A DNA stretch of 64,000 nt from Schizochytrium sp. CCTCC M209059 (lineage: Eukaryota; Sar; Bigyra; Thraustochytrida; Thraustochytriidae). The stretch spans positions 415,035 through 479,034 of the forward strand of contig KN805381.1 of the NCBI GenBank assembly GCA_000818945.1, given 5' to 3'. This document shows, in pieces, positions 28,844 through 38,887 of this stretch; within the stretch, counting starts at the first letter, position 1; each line of letters starts with the position of its first letter. The notes beneath the pieces were generated by a model that was not told the DNA's origin, searched no databases, and saw only the letters and a list, made by a program, of their open reading frames with translations. The translations under genes and the position numbers were made by a program.

Positions 28844-30837
28844 GGCTCGAGTCAGTGTCAATGCCCGATGCGTGACGCAAACCTCACTTCTTGTTTGCAG
28901 GCTGCTTGGCTTGCTCGCATCGACTGACGGGTGGACGAGGAGGCAACGTAGTACAACGCGATCGCAAGCAAGCACGCACGCTGCAAGGCCTTTTGCTCGG
29001 CCTCTTCGCCTGTCCGTCGGAGTGGTCTGTCTGTCTGTCTGTTTGTCTGGCGCGCAGCAGGCTGCAGGTGCCCTTTGATCGACTATCCTAGAGTTGGCGG
29101 AGCTCCCCAAAAAGGTGCGACGAGACTTCTTTTCATTCATTCTTTTCATTCTTTATTCGGAAAGTTTGTGGCATTCATTTGTCCATTCATTCACTCACTG
29201 ACTTTTACAGTCACTTCATTGCATTCACAGTCAGTCAATCGGAACGTCGCAATCGAGTGCACGCCCACACCTCTTTCTCTCTCCACGAAACTGGTCTGTC
29301 TAACGGCCGCTTTGCACGTACCCTCGTGCTAGCTCTGGCCAGTCTGTCGGCTGCGGCCCCTTGCGCAAGTACAGGCGTGAAAGGCGCGCCTCGCCGCGCG
29401 GTTTGCGTCGCGACGAGACTGCAAGGGCTGGGAGGGCTGCAGATGAAAAATGAAAAATGGAAAAAAGAAAAATGGAAAAAAGCCGTCGTGCGGCCGTGGG
29501 CAATGGTAGAAAAAGGCATAGATAAGGCTTAGCGTTCGTTGGCACGTGCCGCGGCTGCACGTGCGGAAGGCAAGGCCGAGACGGCGGAGATTTGCTCCCG
29601 CTTTGTGCGTGTAAAAAGGAGGGTAGGCACGCCAAAGCGTGATCGCATGGTCAATCGCGAGGATCAGTGCGCAAACACATCCTCTGGAGTTAGTTAATAA
29701 TATGAGCGAACCAGAGATGCTCAGAGATTACCTCGACCTCGTGTGCCAGAGCAGTTTAGAGTAGTCTCTTCCGCGCGAGTCCTCCGTTTTGCCTTGCCCG
29801 CGCTACACCATTGCCGGAAGATTTCTCGCAAGTTGCACGATGATCTCTCCTCTTTTCGGCGCAAAAGACTTCGACTTGCGCTTGGGGCTGGACTCTCGGC
29901 GAATGAACCGAACCATTTCCCTCAGCAAAAATAAACTTGGCAGCGCGTTTATGATGAACACGAGCGACCGGTAGGTAGCCTTGTCGCCGATCGCTTCGTC
30001 TTTCTTCAGCAATCTCATATTGTTTTCTGTATTTTCGTGCTAGCAGGCCTATCCTTTCCGTCGGCATCGGAGCACGCAACTCCTCCTACATGAAGGCTGT
30101 TTCCGCTTGGCCTTTTCCGCAGCATTTTCGTTTCGACTGCAATTCGAGCCGTTGTACAAGCATCCGCCGTCCCCAACATCTAAAGAGGATTTGGTGTTTT
30201 CCCGAACGCTTTGTGGCCGATCTCCACGCGTGGTGGAGTGAGAAAAGTTGCCAGCAACAGCCCTGCGCGGGGGGGGGGGGTCGGCAAAGCTAGACCCATT
30301 TCCCATTTTGAAGATGATCTTAGGTAGTCTGCAGGAATGATTGTCTCCAAGGAGCGTGATGGGGCGGTTGGACCAGCGCAAGCTGTGAATGCGAAGAGCT
30401 GCAGAGTCAGAGACCTCACTCTCTTATAAGACCGGCACCAAGAAATCCTTCGTGGCCATTGCTGACTTCGTTGTCATGGTCGTCGTCGTCCGCGGAACGA
30501 CCAGGATTAGAACATACTAAGAGGGTGCTCTCTTGTTGTCATCTCCGTCACCATCATGACTGACTGACTGACGAAGACTATAATTTACCCCCGCGTCGGG
30601 CAAAGGTTGAGTATAACTGTGTGGGTGTGCCGCCATCACGTGTTCAACGCGGGGCGCGAGAAGTTGCAGGTGGTGAGAGCGACAAATAGAGACGGACATC
30701 TTGCATGTAGGTACGTATGATAGAGTGTTATATATAAATAGGGCCTCCCGCTCGCTCGGGTGTTGGATTGCGGTTCGCAGACAACGTCGTCGAACAAAAA
30801 CGTTGCTTGATTGCTTGCCAATTTGACGGACGACCAG
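28844..30837. other. Intergenic region, 2 kb
   Basis: Contains TGTCTGTCTGTC repeats (29028-29048), CATTCATTC/ACTCACTGACT runs (29130-29240), AAATGGAAAAAAG repeats (29445-29480), a run of 12 G (about 30269-30280), and TTATATATAAATAG at 30729-30742. It may hide a signal-peptide exon of the FG-GAP gene. Short frames show no domain. Confidence 0.45.
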
Positions 30838-32220
30838 TCAGTCTTGCGGCGCAGTTTCAGGGGGGATTGCGGGGAAAATACCCTGGCGCATCATCTGCTT
30901 GCCAAGGCTCTCGAGGTGCACGGCGTAGGCAGTGACGCGCTCGCCAATGGAGGGGCCCAAGGATCCATCGGCGCAAAGATACCTATCGATGCTCTCGTCG
31001 CAGGGCACCGAAAAGATGGAAGTGCAAAGCGTGCCGTCCTTGATGTCGGGCTGCGGCCGAACAATTTGGCCGAGCAGAAAAGAGCGGTCGCTGGAATTAT
31101 CTTCGACAATATTCGTGGGTGCGGTGATACTGCAGCCCAGAAAAGCCTCTACCTTTTCAGTGTAGCGGGGATTAGGTCCATCAAAGCAAGGTTCCAACAT
31201 GACCCTTGCCTCGGAAAAGAGACGCGTGTCTGTGGTTCCAAGCTCCTCGTCGTCGAAAGCAATAAGTTTTATGCCCGGGTGCGAGACTTGCGGCGTAATG
31301 TCGCGAATTTTGCCTGTGGAGCGCTGAATATCGTGCTCGACGCGGTCGAGAAAGTCCGGGTCAGAGAGCGAGCCCCAGATAACCTTGAACATTTCGGCGG
31401 CAGACAGGGCGATAAACCTGTCTCGCGCGTTCATGTCAAAGCGCAGGGCGATGCGGCGCGCCGAGCGACGGTCGCAGCCGAGGGGTAGGAGCTGATAGCG
31501 AAAGGAGACGTTGTAGGACTGTCCGGGAAAGAGATGGAAGCGCCTTCCCTCGTGCCAGGTGTGATCGTAGCACCCGTAGCCGATGCCGAGTATTTGGGCC
31601 ACGGAGGAGTCTTGGCAGCCGCGCAAGAGCATGATGGTCTCCTCGTCCTCGGCTTGGGTTTCTGCCTTTTGCACGCCGCGAACAAGCTGCGATACGGACG
31701 CGCGCATTTTCATGACTTGCATGCGTAATAGCTCGTTTTCCATGCGCAAACGCGTGTCTGTGGTGAGGCCCGCGCAGCGGAGGGCCTCGACCTCGCTCTG
31801 GAGGTCGGCGATTCTGCTCATGAAGATGCCTCTTTCTTCGACCATGGAGTCTATTTTCTTTTGCAGTTCCTCGCGCTCGATCTTGCGCCGCAGCCGGTGT
31901 CTCCTGCAGGCGGCTGCGTTATCGCCGCCGGGCGCGCGCCGCCGGGCTTTTTTCTCCTGCGACGAGTTCGAGGACACGCGCGAGGGCGCCTTGGGCGGCT
32001 CGAACTTGAGCGGGGGCTCTCCGGCCTCGGTCCCGCTGGCCTCCGAGTGCAGCGGGCTCTCGGCGCACGAGGGCGACCCGTGCGTTGTCCTGTTCCGCTC
32101 TGTCTCGAGGATGAGCCACGGGTCGTCCAACTCCACGTAGCCGGGGCCCTCGAAGCCGGCGCCCTCCTTGTCGTGCTGCGCGCCGGAGTCCATGCCTGCC
32201 CAGTTCATGCTCGCGCTCAT
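30838..32220 (-). CDS. bZIP transcription factor, stramenopile type
   Basis: 460 residues from ATG 32220. The frame opens to 32382 without an earlier ATG that looks real. The basic region at about 101-116 reads NAAACRRHRLRRKIERE. It has the invariant Asn-x7-Arg spacing (Asn101, Arg109), with Ala-x-x-Cys-Arg inside, and is followed by a heptad region (LQKKIDSMVEERGIFMSRIADLQSEVEAL) and a second helical stretch (MENELLRMQVMKM). The ~250-residue C-terminal part is a folded-looking domain (YNVSFRYQLLPLGCD, MFKVIWGSLSDPDFLDRVEHDI, PNPRYTEKVEAFLGCS) of a kind that accompanies bZIP regions in oomycete-like proteins; its function is unknown to me. Likely a nuclear DNA-binding dimer. Confidence 0.88.
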   Translation of the reverse strand: MSASMNWAGMDSGAQHDKEGAGFEGPGYVELDDPWLILETERNRTTHGSPSCAESPLHSEASGTEAGEPPLKFEPPKAPSRVSSNSSQEKKARRRAPGGDNAAACRRHRLRRKIEREELQKKIDSMVEERGIFMSRIADLQSEVEALRCAGLTTDTRLRMENELLRMQVMKMRASVSQLVRGVQKAETQAEDEETIMLLRGCQDSSVAQILGIGYGCYDHTWHEGRRFHLFPGQSYNVSFRYQLLPLGCDRRSARRIALRFDMNARDRFIALSAAEMFKVIWGSLSDPDFLDRVEHDIQRSTGKIRDITPQVSHPGIKLIAFDDEELGTTDTRLFSEARVMLEPCFDGPNPRYTEKVEAFLGCSITAPTNIVEDNSSDRSFLLGQIVRPQPDIKDGTLCTSIFSVPCDESIDRYLCADGSLGPSIGERVTAYAVHLESLGKQMMRQGIFPAIPPETAPQD

Positions 32221-35200
32221 GGTCCTGCCGCGCAACCGGTCGGTTTGCCGCCGCCGCCGCTCCAGCGCCTGCGTACACGCGTTGAGAGCTGCGCGAGCGC
32301 GCGCGCGCGCGCGCACACGAGCGCGAGCGAGCGCGAGAGCGCGAGAGAGATCGGTCGCCGGCGGGGGGATCAATGACCTCAATTTTCAAACCCAGATCAA
32401 CTCGGCCGGCCGCGCCGGGCCCGCCTCCGCTGCTCCTCGCGTTCGCGCGCACGCTTCCGCCGCGCGAGCAAGCCAGCAAGCAAGCCAGCCAGCCAGCCAA
32501 GCCAGCCAAGCCAGCCGCGCCGCCGGCCTCTCGCCTGCTGCTGCAGCCGCGCGACGGAGTTGCTTCTTTGCCGCGCCTTGCCTTCTTGCCCGCGCTGCTT
32601 TCTCTCCTTCCTCTGCTTTCTTTCCCTCTTTCCCTCTTTCCCTCGTTGTCTCTCTCCCTCTCCCTCCCTCTCGCCTGCTTTCCCCCTTCCTTTCTCTCCC
32701 TCCCTCTCTCCCTCCCTGCCTCCCTCCCTCCCCAGCTGCGCTCTGCTTCGCCTTGGGATGCCTCCCCCACAGTGCGCTGGCCGCGTGCGCGACTGTGGCG
32801 CCGGCCGGGCCGCTGTGTTTTTGTCCACTTGCCAGCAGCCGGAATAGTCGGTTTTCGCGCGCCGGCCAGTGGCGGGGGGCCGCCACGCGGGCCAGTGAGG
32901 GGGCTTCATTCGACCCCCCTTTGCTGCTTTTCTTACCTTTGGCCCCGCACCTAGCTCTGCTGCGCGCGACTTCGGGTAGACAGATGGCAACCACAGCCGC
33001 CCGCACGCAGCTCACGTAGAGGTCGGGGCGCCCCGCAGCGGCGGAGCGGCGGGCTTCTAGCGACGCCTTCGACGCGGGGGGAAAAGGCCCACAGCGAAGC
33101 CACGCGCTAGCTTTGCTTTCGCGCCGGTCGCCCCGCACAGCCTCCCGCCAGCCGCTTCCTTTCGCCCCCCTCTCGCCCCTCGTGCAGGTCTCCACAGTCT
33201 CCACAGCTGGACTCCGCTGCGGGTCTGTCCTCGGCTGCCGCGCGCCTCCTCCTCTCGTCCCGCGTGCGTCCTTGACGCCGCGCCGCGCGCGGTTCGCTCT
33301 CCGGCGAGGACCTCGTCTCGCTCCGCACTCGCAGTGGCCGCTCGCGCGCTCAGCGCGGGTTCCTGCCGCGCTCTCCAGGCCCCTGCGCCGGGACACCCCC
33401 GGCGCCGGCCGGGGCGCCTCACCTGCGCGTGTCCGTGCGTCCGTCTGTCTCGCCTGAGCTGAGCCGGCTGTTTACATCGCCGTCGCCGTCTCGCGCATAT
33501 ACATACCGTACCGCAGAAGGACCTAACTGTAACTAACTCTCGGCTGCCGTTGAACCGGCCGCCCCGCCCTTTGTGCGGGAGACGCGCCTTTCACTCGTGG
33601 ATCGAAAACAAAGGCGAGCAGGGCGCACGACAGACGGAGAAAGGAGAGAAGCGCGGCCTTCTCTCCCGCGCCGCTCGCACGAAGGCGCGGGGCCTGGCGG
33701 GAATGGATGGACCCGCGAGAGACGAAACGCACGGCGCGAGCGCGAGACAGCTGCCAGCTGCAGAGAGAGGCTCGCACGAAGCGCGGGAGCGCGCGGCCGG
33801 TGCAGACTCGAGCGGGAAGGAAAGAGTTGCGCGCGAAACAGCCGGCACCGGCGCGCTCAGCTCCGCGACAGTGGCGGAGGCGAGAGAAAGAAATTTTGTC
33901 TGGGGCTGACACGCCGCCGCGGCAGCGGCATATACCGCAGACCCCGCGCGCAGTCTCGCGTCGGCCGCCAGGGGCCGCCCGCACTGCGGCTGCGCGCTCG
34001 GACGACCGATCGAACGAACGAACGAACGAACGAACGAACGAACGAACGAACGAACGAAGGGCCCACGAGCAGCGGCGAGGAGGAGTCCAGGCTCGCGCGC
34101 TCGCATCGCGAGCCTGGATCGTCCGCGACGGCACCCCGGGTCGAGCCAGGCCAGGCCAGGCCAGGCCAAGGAAAGTGAGCAGGCGGCCGCGACGGCTTGA
34201 CCCGGCCGCGCGTCGTGTCGGCCCAGCCGTAGCTTCGCGCTTTTGCGCTCGCGAAGCACGCCGGAGCAAGCCGGAGCAAGCTGGAGCAAGCTAGCGCAGC
34301 TTCTGGCCGCTTGCTGCTGCTCGCCTTTGAGCTTCGCCTTGGGGGAAGAGAGGAAGGAGGCCCGCCTCGCGCGACCCTGGCTCCATACCCCGGTCGCTCC
34401 CAGCCCCCCTCTCCTCGCGCCGCGCCGCAGCGGCCAGCTCATCGATCGATCGATCGGCCGCGACCGACACGGCGCGCAGCTGCAGCGCGAGGCTTCCCGC
34501 GCGCGCGTGCGATCGTACGTGCGTGCGTGCGTGCGTGCGAGCCTGCGCCCAATCGGTGGCTACGGCGGCCAGACCAGGCGCTGACGAAAAGAAAGGGCGA
34601 CCAGCCTGGCCGATAAAAGAGAAATGGACGGATTCCGCCCTCTCGTGTGCCGAAGGCGGAGCCGGAGCCGGAGCGGGATGGATGGCGGGCGGGCGCGGGG
34701 CGGGACGCAGCTATAGCTCGAGCTGCGCGTGGCGAGCCGAGAGGGAGGGCGCGAGGCGCCAAGGCGGCGAGACACGCCCGGCCCGGACAATTCGAATCGA
34801 GGAAAAGTTGCGGCGGCTTCAGTGCGAGGTGAAGAAGGCTGCGGGGTCGTGTGGGACGGAACCGAGTGATCGAGCGCAGTCCAGGCTTCTGGAAGAGGAG
34901 AAACACCCGCAGGAGGCGCAGCGCGAAAGGGATACGGCAGGACAGACGCGGTTCCAGTGCGCGAAGGGACGACAATCGCTACGCAACGCAACGCAGCGCA
35001 GCGCAACGCAGCGCAACGAACCGCCGCCGCGGCCGCTGCTCACATCAGGGCAACAAGCGCGCCGCCGACGGAGCAGTCGCAGATTGCGGAGAAAGACACT
35101 GGCCGCCTCGGGTTCGCAACTGCCACCCGTGTCGAAAGAACGAGGAATGCGCGTGCGTGGACGGAGCGGAAAAGCTGAAGACTCAGGGTGCTGCTGCTAT

Positions 35201-35280
35201 TGATAGACGCCAACGTAAAGATGCAGTTGCTTAGGTCAGTCAGCAAGCAATGATCAACCATCACCATCCTCCCGTAGAGC
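32221..35280. other. Extremely GC-rich region with many simple repeats, no secure gene
   Basis: Six-frame openness on both strands here is a composition effect. The frames (e.g. 32386-33396 minus, 33523-34269 minus, 34523-35203 plus) lack domains, and none is clearly better than its antisense. It contains (GC)n at 32300-32320, GCCAGCAAGC/CAAGCCAGC repeats (32467-32517), a CTCCCTC pyrimidine block (32600-32730), (GAAC)n, GGCCA repeats (34144-34168), ATCGATCG (34441-34456), GTGC runs (34516-34540) and CGCAACGCAACGCAGCG repeats (34978-35015). It acts at least as the bZIP upstream region. Confidence 0.5.
34010..34057. repeat. (GAAC)n tetranucleotide microsatellite
   Basis: About eleven uninterrupted GAAC/CGAA copies in the GC-rich region. 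Confidence 0.92.
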
Positions 35281-36577
35281 TTACATCACCTCCTGAGGTT
35301 CCGGCCACCCACTATGGCCAGCAATGCACGGGGAACATGAATGAATGACCTCCTAATTGTAGAGAAACTCGACCGGGCGTCGAGTCTTGACAGACATTTG
35401 CACCCGGCCGGATGTGAGACGAGAGCCTCGTAAAAGATTGTACCGATAGGGTACGCGGCACACTGCAGAGAACCCGAGGATTTATATCAAAGAGTGATGG
35501 GAGCTTGCGTGTTGTGACATCTTCGGCATGAGAGGGAAAAAGTTGAGATTTAGGATCACTCACATAAGTGCTTTTTTCTAGCTTCTCGCTTATCTTACGC
35601 AACGAAGTAGAAACAACAGCTGTTAGCAGAATCAGATGCCACTTCAATCACAATCAAAAGAGACTACCTTTTCCCAGCACGCTAAAACTCATTTCCTCAT
35701 CTCTTTACGTGGGCAAATAGGTCCTTTCACGTATCCATGCGCGTCTTGACCATAGGCTCTTCATGACGCTGCGGCGTCGCTAGCGCAGAATTGATATCAC
35801 GTCAGATATACCCCGGCATTCGCTCCGATCAGAGATTTCGAATAAAGTAGCAGACGTCTTGCTGTAACGCCGAACGATTGCAAAGCGCTCAGGTGTTGGC
35901 GTACGAAACGACGCCTCATCCGTTGATGCTTACGAAATAAGACGAGGCTCCAGGCGTCATGCCCTGCATTTGAACACAGTTTCGGTAGGGAATACAGCGC
36001 TCTGAGCATCCAACTTAAACTGCAGTGGTCAAGTGCGGCAAACAGCACACGCAACGATCGGTGGCAAGGATCGGTGACAAAGATCGGTCGCAATTGTCAA
36101 TCCAACGATCGGTGGCAAGGATTGGTCGCAACTGTCAATTCAACGATCAGTAGCAAGCATCGGTCGCAACGATCGGTCGTAACGATCGGCTGCAACAATC
36201 GGCTGCAAGTATCGATCGCAAGGATCGGTCGCAACTGTCAATTCATCGTTCAGAGGCAACGATCGGTTGCAAATATTGATCGCAACGATCAATCGCAACG
36301 ATCGGTCGCGATGATCGGCCGCGATGATCGGTCGCAACGATCGGCTGTAATTATCGATCGCAACGATCGGTCGCAACGATCGGTCGCATCGATCGGTCGC
36401 AACTTTCGATCGCAACCATCGATAAATCCGTCCAGCTTCTCGGATACCGCTAATTAAAAGCCGAATCTAAAGCAAAACTGAAAAATCGGCTCGACTCTCC
36501 GTGCTGTTTGATACCGCTTTAAAAGCGAAATGACAATTCGGTCGATGGCTTAATGACGTGGTAATTCGCGCAATCTT
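35281..36577. other. AT-richer intergenic region containing a 13-bp tandem array
   Basis: An abrupt fall in GC from the block to the left. Short frames (35312-35647 minus, TTG start; 35797-36093 minus) have no domain. The right part is the 13-bp GATC-rich array. Confidence 0.5.
36054..36425. repeat. 13-bp GATC-rich tandem array
   Basis: Degenerate head-to-tail copies of a unit close to GATCGGTCGCAAC over about 370 bp, with blocks of lower similarity (e.g. 36235-36260). Three units make 39 bp, so frames stay open through it. No promoter or coding role is evident. Confidence 0.85.
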
Positions 36578-37813
36578 TTATTGACTGTCAGCATTCTCCT
36601 TGAGAGCCTTAAAGATAAATTGTTCCGCAACATTCTCTCTGCCATACCTTTCAAAGCACTGGCGTTGCCGCATTTTCACATTCTCCAAAGCGACCGGCGG
36701 GGTTTTATTGGAGTGCGTCTTCGTAAGGAACTCCAACTTGAGCTTGTCTAAAAAGGTGACCAGGGAGCCGTTTTTAAGCTTGGCGAAGATCGAAAAGGTG
36801 AAGGTGGAGTCTCTATCCTTGAACAACTTCACTTTGCCAATAGATCTAAAGTCCGCCTGCATCTCGAACAATAGTTCTGAATCTTTGATAATTTGAGCGG
36901 TCTGATCCCCCAAAAGTAGTTGTCCATTTTGGCACTTGCCTCGGCACATAAAGACGCTCGGATTGGTTGGGCATTTTGTAAGCTTTTTCCACCATGAACA
37001 AAAAGTCCGTGGGGCATCCTTTTCTTTTCCGATGCGAACACATCCGCTCAATTCCATGATGATGTAATCGGTGTCTCCCCGGCAAGGAACAATGTTTACA
37101 AAGGATCGAGTGGTCGCAAAGCCCGAGTATATCGCACCGCCAGTGTTATATACGAGCTGCTGTCTGCGATGCTGTTGGCGCGCAGGAACTAATTGGGCAT
37201 TGTGCGGCAGTGCACTTATATGTTGCGTGGCGTTGCTGGCGTGTGACTCCATACGTGTGCGCGAAAAAGTGACCATCGTCTCGCCTGACAGCGACGCCTC
37301 TTCGTCCGGAGCTTCAGATGCCTCGGCGGCACGGGGGTCAGGATCAGATTCATATGCCTCGTCGTGAAACTCGTTGCGGGTGATGGCGCGGACATCATGC
37401 CAATGAGCAGGAGAGACCATTCGCCCGACGTGGCTCGGTCGGCTCAGATTACGCCTGCCCTGAACGAGGCGAGGGCGTTGACGACGGCGTTGGCCCGGAT
37501 CACGCCCGTATTGAGCGAGGCGAAGACGACGACGGTTAGCTTGGAGGCGTAGCCTGTACTTGCGAAATTGGCGGTGGGGACGGAGGTTGCAACGGCGATG
37601 AGGAAGAGGTCGTGGAGGGGCATTTGCGACTGCCGTAGTTCTGTCGATCGGAGACGCTTGTTCATCGTCCTTATCTTGCTGCTCACCCATGTCAATGTCC
37701 ATGCGGTTGTCATCGCAAGCCCCTCCCGCGAGGCTATGGTTGTCCCCTCCGCCTCCAGGCGACACCGGAATGAATGGAGGGAAGTCTTTGTTGCCATGCT
37801 GCCACTCGTCCAT
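36578..37813 (-). CDS. Orphan protein with arginine-rich arm
   Basis: 411 residues from ATG 37813. The frame runs to 37924 but opens with GTG. Acidic/Gly-rich N-terminus; then a strongly basic Arg/Gln-rich stretch at about residues 70-135 (HRRCNLRPHRQFRKYRLRL, NRRRLRLAQYGRDPGQRRR); an acidic linker (DPDPRAAEASEAPDEEAS); then a ~200-residue globular-looking C-terminal part with alternating beta-like strands (GGAIYSGFATTRSFVNIVP, DYIIMELSGCVRIG, SVFMCRGKCQNGQLLLGD, STFTFSIFAKLKNGSLVTF). I recognise no family. A basic arm before a beta-rich domain is typical of nucleic-acid-binding or coat-like proteins, but that is inference. It sits in an AT-richer island between a tandem array and a 107-bp direct repeat. 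Confidence 0.6.
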   Translation of the reverse strand: MDEWQHGNKDFPPFIPVSPGGGGDNHSLAGGACDDNRMDIDMGEQQDKDDEQASPIDRTTAVANAPPRPLPHRRCNLRPHRQFRKYRLRLQANRRRLRLAQYGRDPGQRRRQRPRLVQGRRNLSRPSHVGRMVSPAHWHDVRAITRNEFHDEAYESDPDPRAAEASEAPDEEASLSGETMVTFSRTRMESHASNATQHISALPHNAQLVPARQQHRRQQLVYNTGGAIYSGFATTRSFVNIVPCRGDTDYIIMELSGCVRIGKEKDAPRTFCSWWKKLTKCPTNPSVFMCRGKCQNGQLLLGDQTAQIIKDSELLFEMQADFRSIGKVKLFKDRDSTFTFSIFAKLKNGSLVTFLDKLKLEFLTKTHSNKTPPVALENVKMRQRQCFERYGRENVAEQFIFKALKENADSQ

Positions 37814-38220
37814 GCTCACTAAACCTGTCTGCCTTTCTCTGAAGTGTCTCTTGCGGCTTCCGAATATCGGGTTTGTCGCCGGACGAGACCCCCCTCCCTC
37901 CACTCTTGAGCTGCCGCATGACACTGCCTACGCTTACTTAACCAAGGCCTAGTGACATATTTTTTTTGACTGCATCGAGAAATAACAAGCCTACTTGCTC
38001 CTAAACCGATCCCTTTTTCACTCTTTCGAGCATACGGCTGAATCAACTCCGTGTCTCCGCCTCGCTCCATCCCTCCTTGAGGACATCTGCTTGCTCAATA
38101 TGACGTGAGCACATGACGCAAAGCGATTCGGCGCGCCTTCTTCCTTTCTTCTTTTCGCGTCTGCGCGTTGGCCACGAACCCAGCCACCATGAGAAGGATA
38201 TATACCTCTCATTGCGATAT

Positions 38221-38327
38221 CGATATGAATATCGTGTCACTGCGAGTGCTTCACCGTTCTGTCAGGTACGCCGTGGCCGGCGGCCCACGCGCGATCGCGG
38301 ACGCTTCCGCCTCGACACTGCGCAAAC
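38221..38327. repeat. Direct repeat, copy 1
   Basis: About 107 bp, recurs 253 bp to the right with roughly one change per eight bases. Shared core includes CGGCCCACGCGCGATCGCGG. Confidence 0.85.
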
Positions 38328-38473
38328 TTACTCCAGTCTGATTGCGTCTGCAATCGATTTTTCTCTTATTCACGGACCATACGTCGCTGGCTGCGCAGCA
38401 CTTGACATGACCTCCGCCCCAATCCTTCCTCTGACCAGCCCACGCCGCGAACCCAGGTACCTCCCCCTGATAT

Positions 38474-38580
38474 GCGAATGAAAATCATGTCACTGCAAGT
38501 CCTTTACCGTTCTGCCAGGTACACCGTGGCCGTCGGCCCACGCGCGATCGCGGACGCCTCCGCCTCGACACTGCACAAAC
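38474..38580. repeat. Direct repeat, copy 2
   Basis: Partner of 38221-38327. It contains an ATG (38487) that opens a ~78-codon frame which copy 1 lacks. Confidence 0.85.
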
Positions 38581-38887
38581 GCTCCGCGAAGCTTATGCCC
38601 CATTCGCCACACAATCGACAGGTCCCCTCGTCTCTACGCTGGACTGCGAGTCGCCTCACATGGCCAAACCTCGCCCCCGGACGGACAGCTCCAGCAGTTC
38701 ATATGCACGTGATCGAATGAAGCCGACATTCGCGTCGCCACCTGCTCAGCCGAGTGCACAGAGATGGAGGCAGTCGCGGTACCTCCGGGCCGCACCAGCA
38801 TTCATTCCACGGATTATTTTTTTTAAACTTTTTTTTAACTTATATTCGAGTATATCCATAGGTATATCGGGCATTACATAGGCTGAC

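Larger units (their letters stand above)
37814..38887. other. Intergenic region with a 107-bp direct repeat
   Basis: Between the orphan gene start and the calpain-fusion stop. Holds the imperfect direct repeat, an ATATATACC run near 38198 and T-rich sequence (38815-38840) near the calpain 3' end. No complete gene. Confidence 0.5.

Noticed and set aside
28844..29149. 102-codon N-terminal extension of the FG-GAP protein
   Set aside because: Cys/Arg/Thr-rich translation of TGTC and CATTC simple repeats, and it contains a likely splice acceptor region. Not supported as coding.
30269..30280. Run of 12 G as a possible G-quadruplex regulatory site
   Set aside because: A single homopolymer with no nearby gene start. 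It may be sequencing slippage, so no function is claimed.
32386..33396. 336-codon minus-strand frame and several overlapping frames up to 35.2 kb
   Set aside because: Arg/Ala/Gly-only composition, open on both strands, full of microsatellites and without domains.
33523..34269. Minus-strand frame with RSFVRSFVRSF repeats
   Set aside because: Translation of the (GAAC)n microsatellite, not a protein repeat.
35312..35647. Small minus-strand frame with signal-peptide-like start
   Set aside because: The first codon is TTG rather than ATG, and there is no other support.
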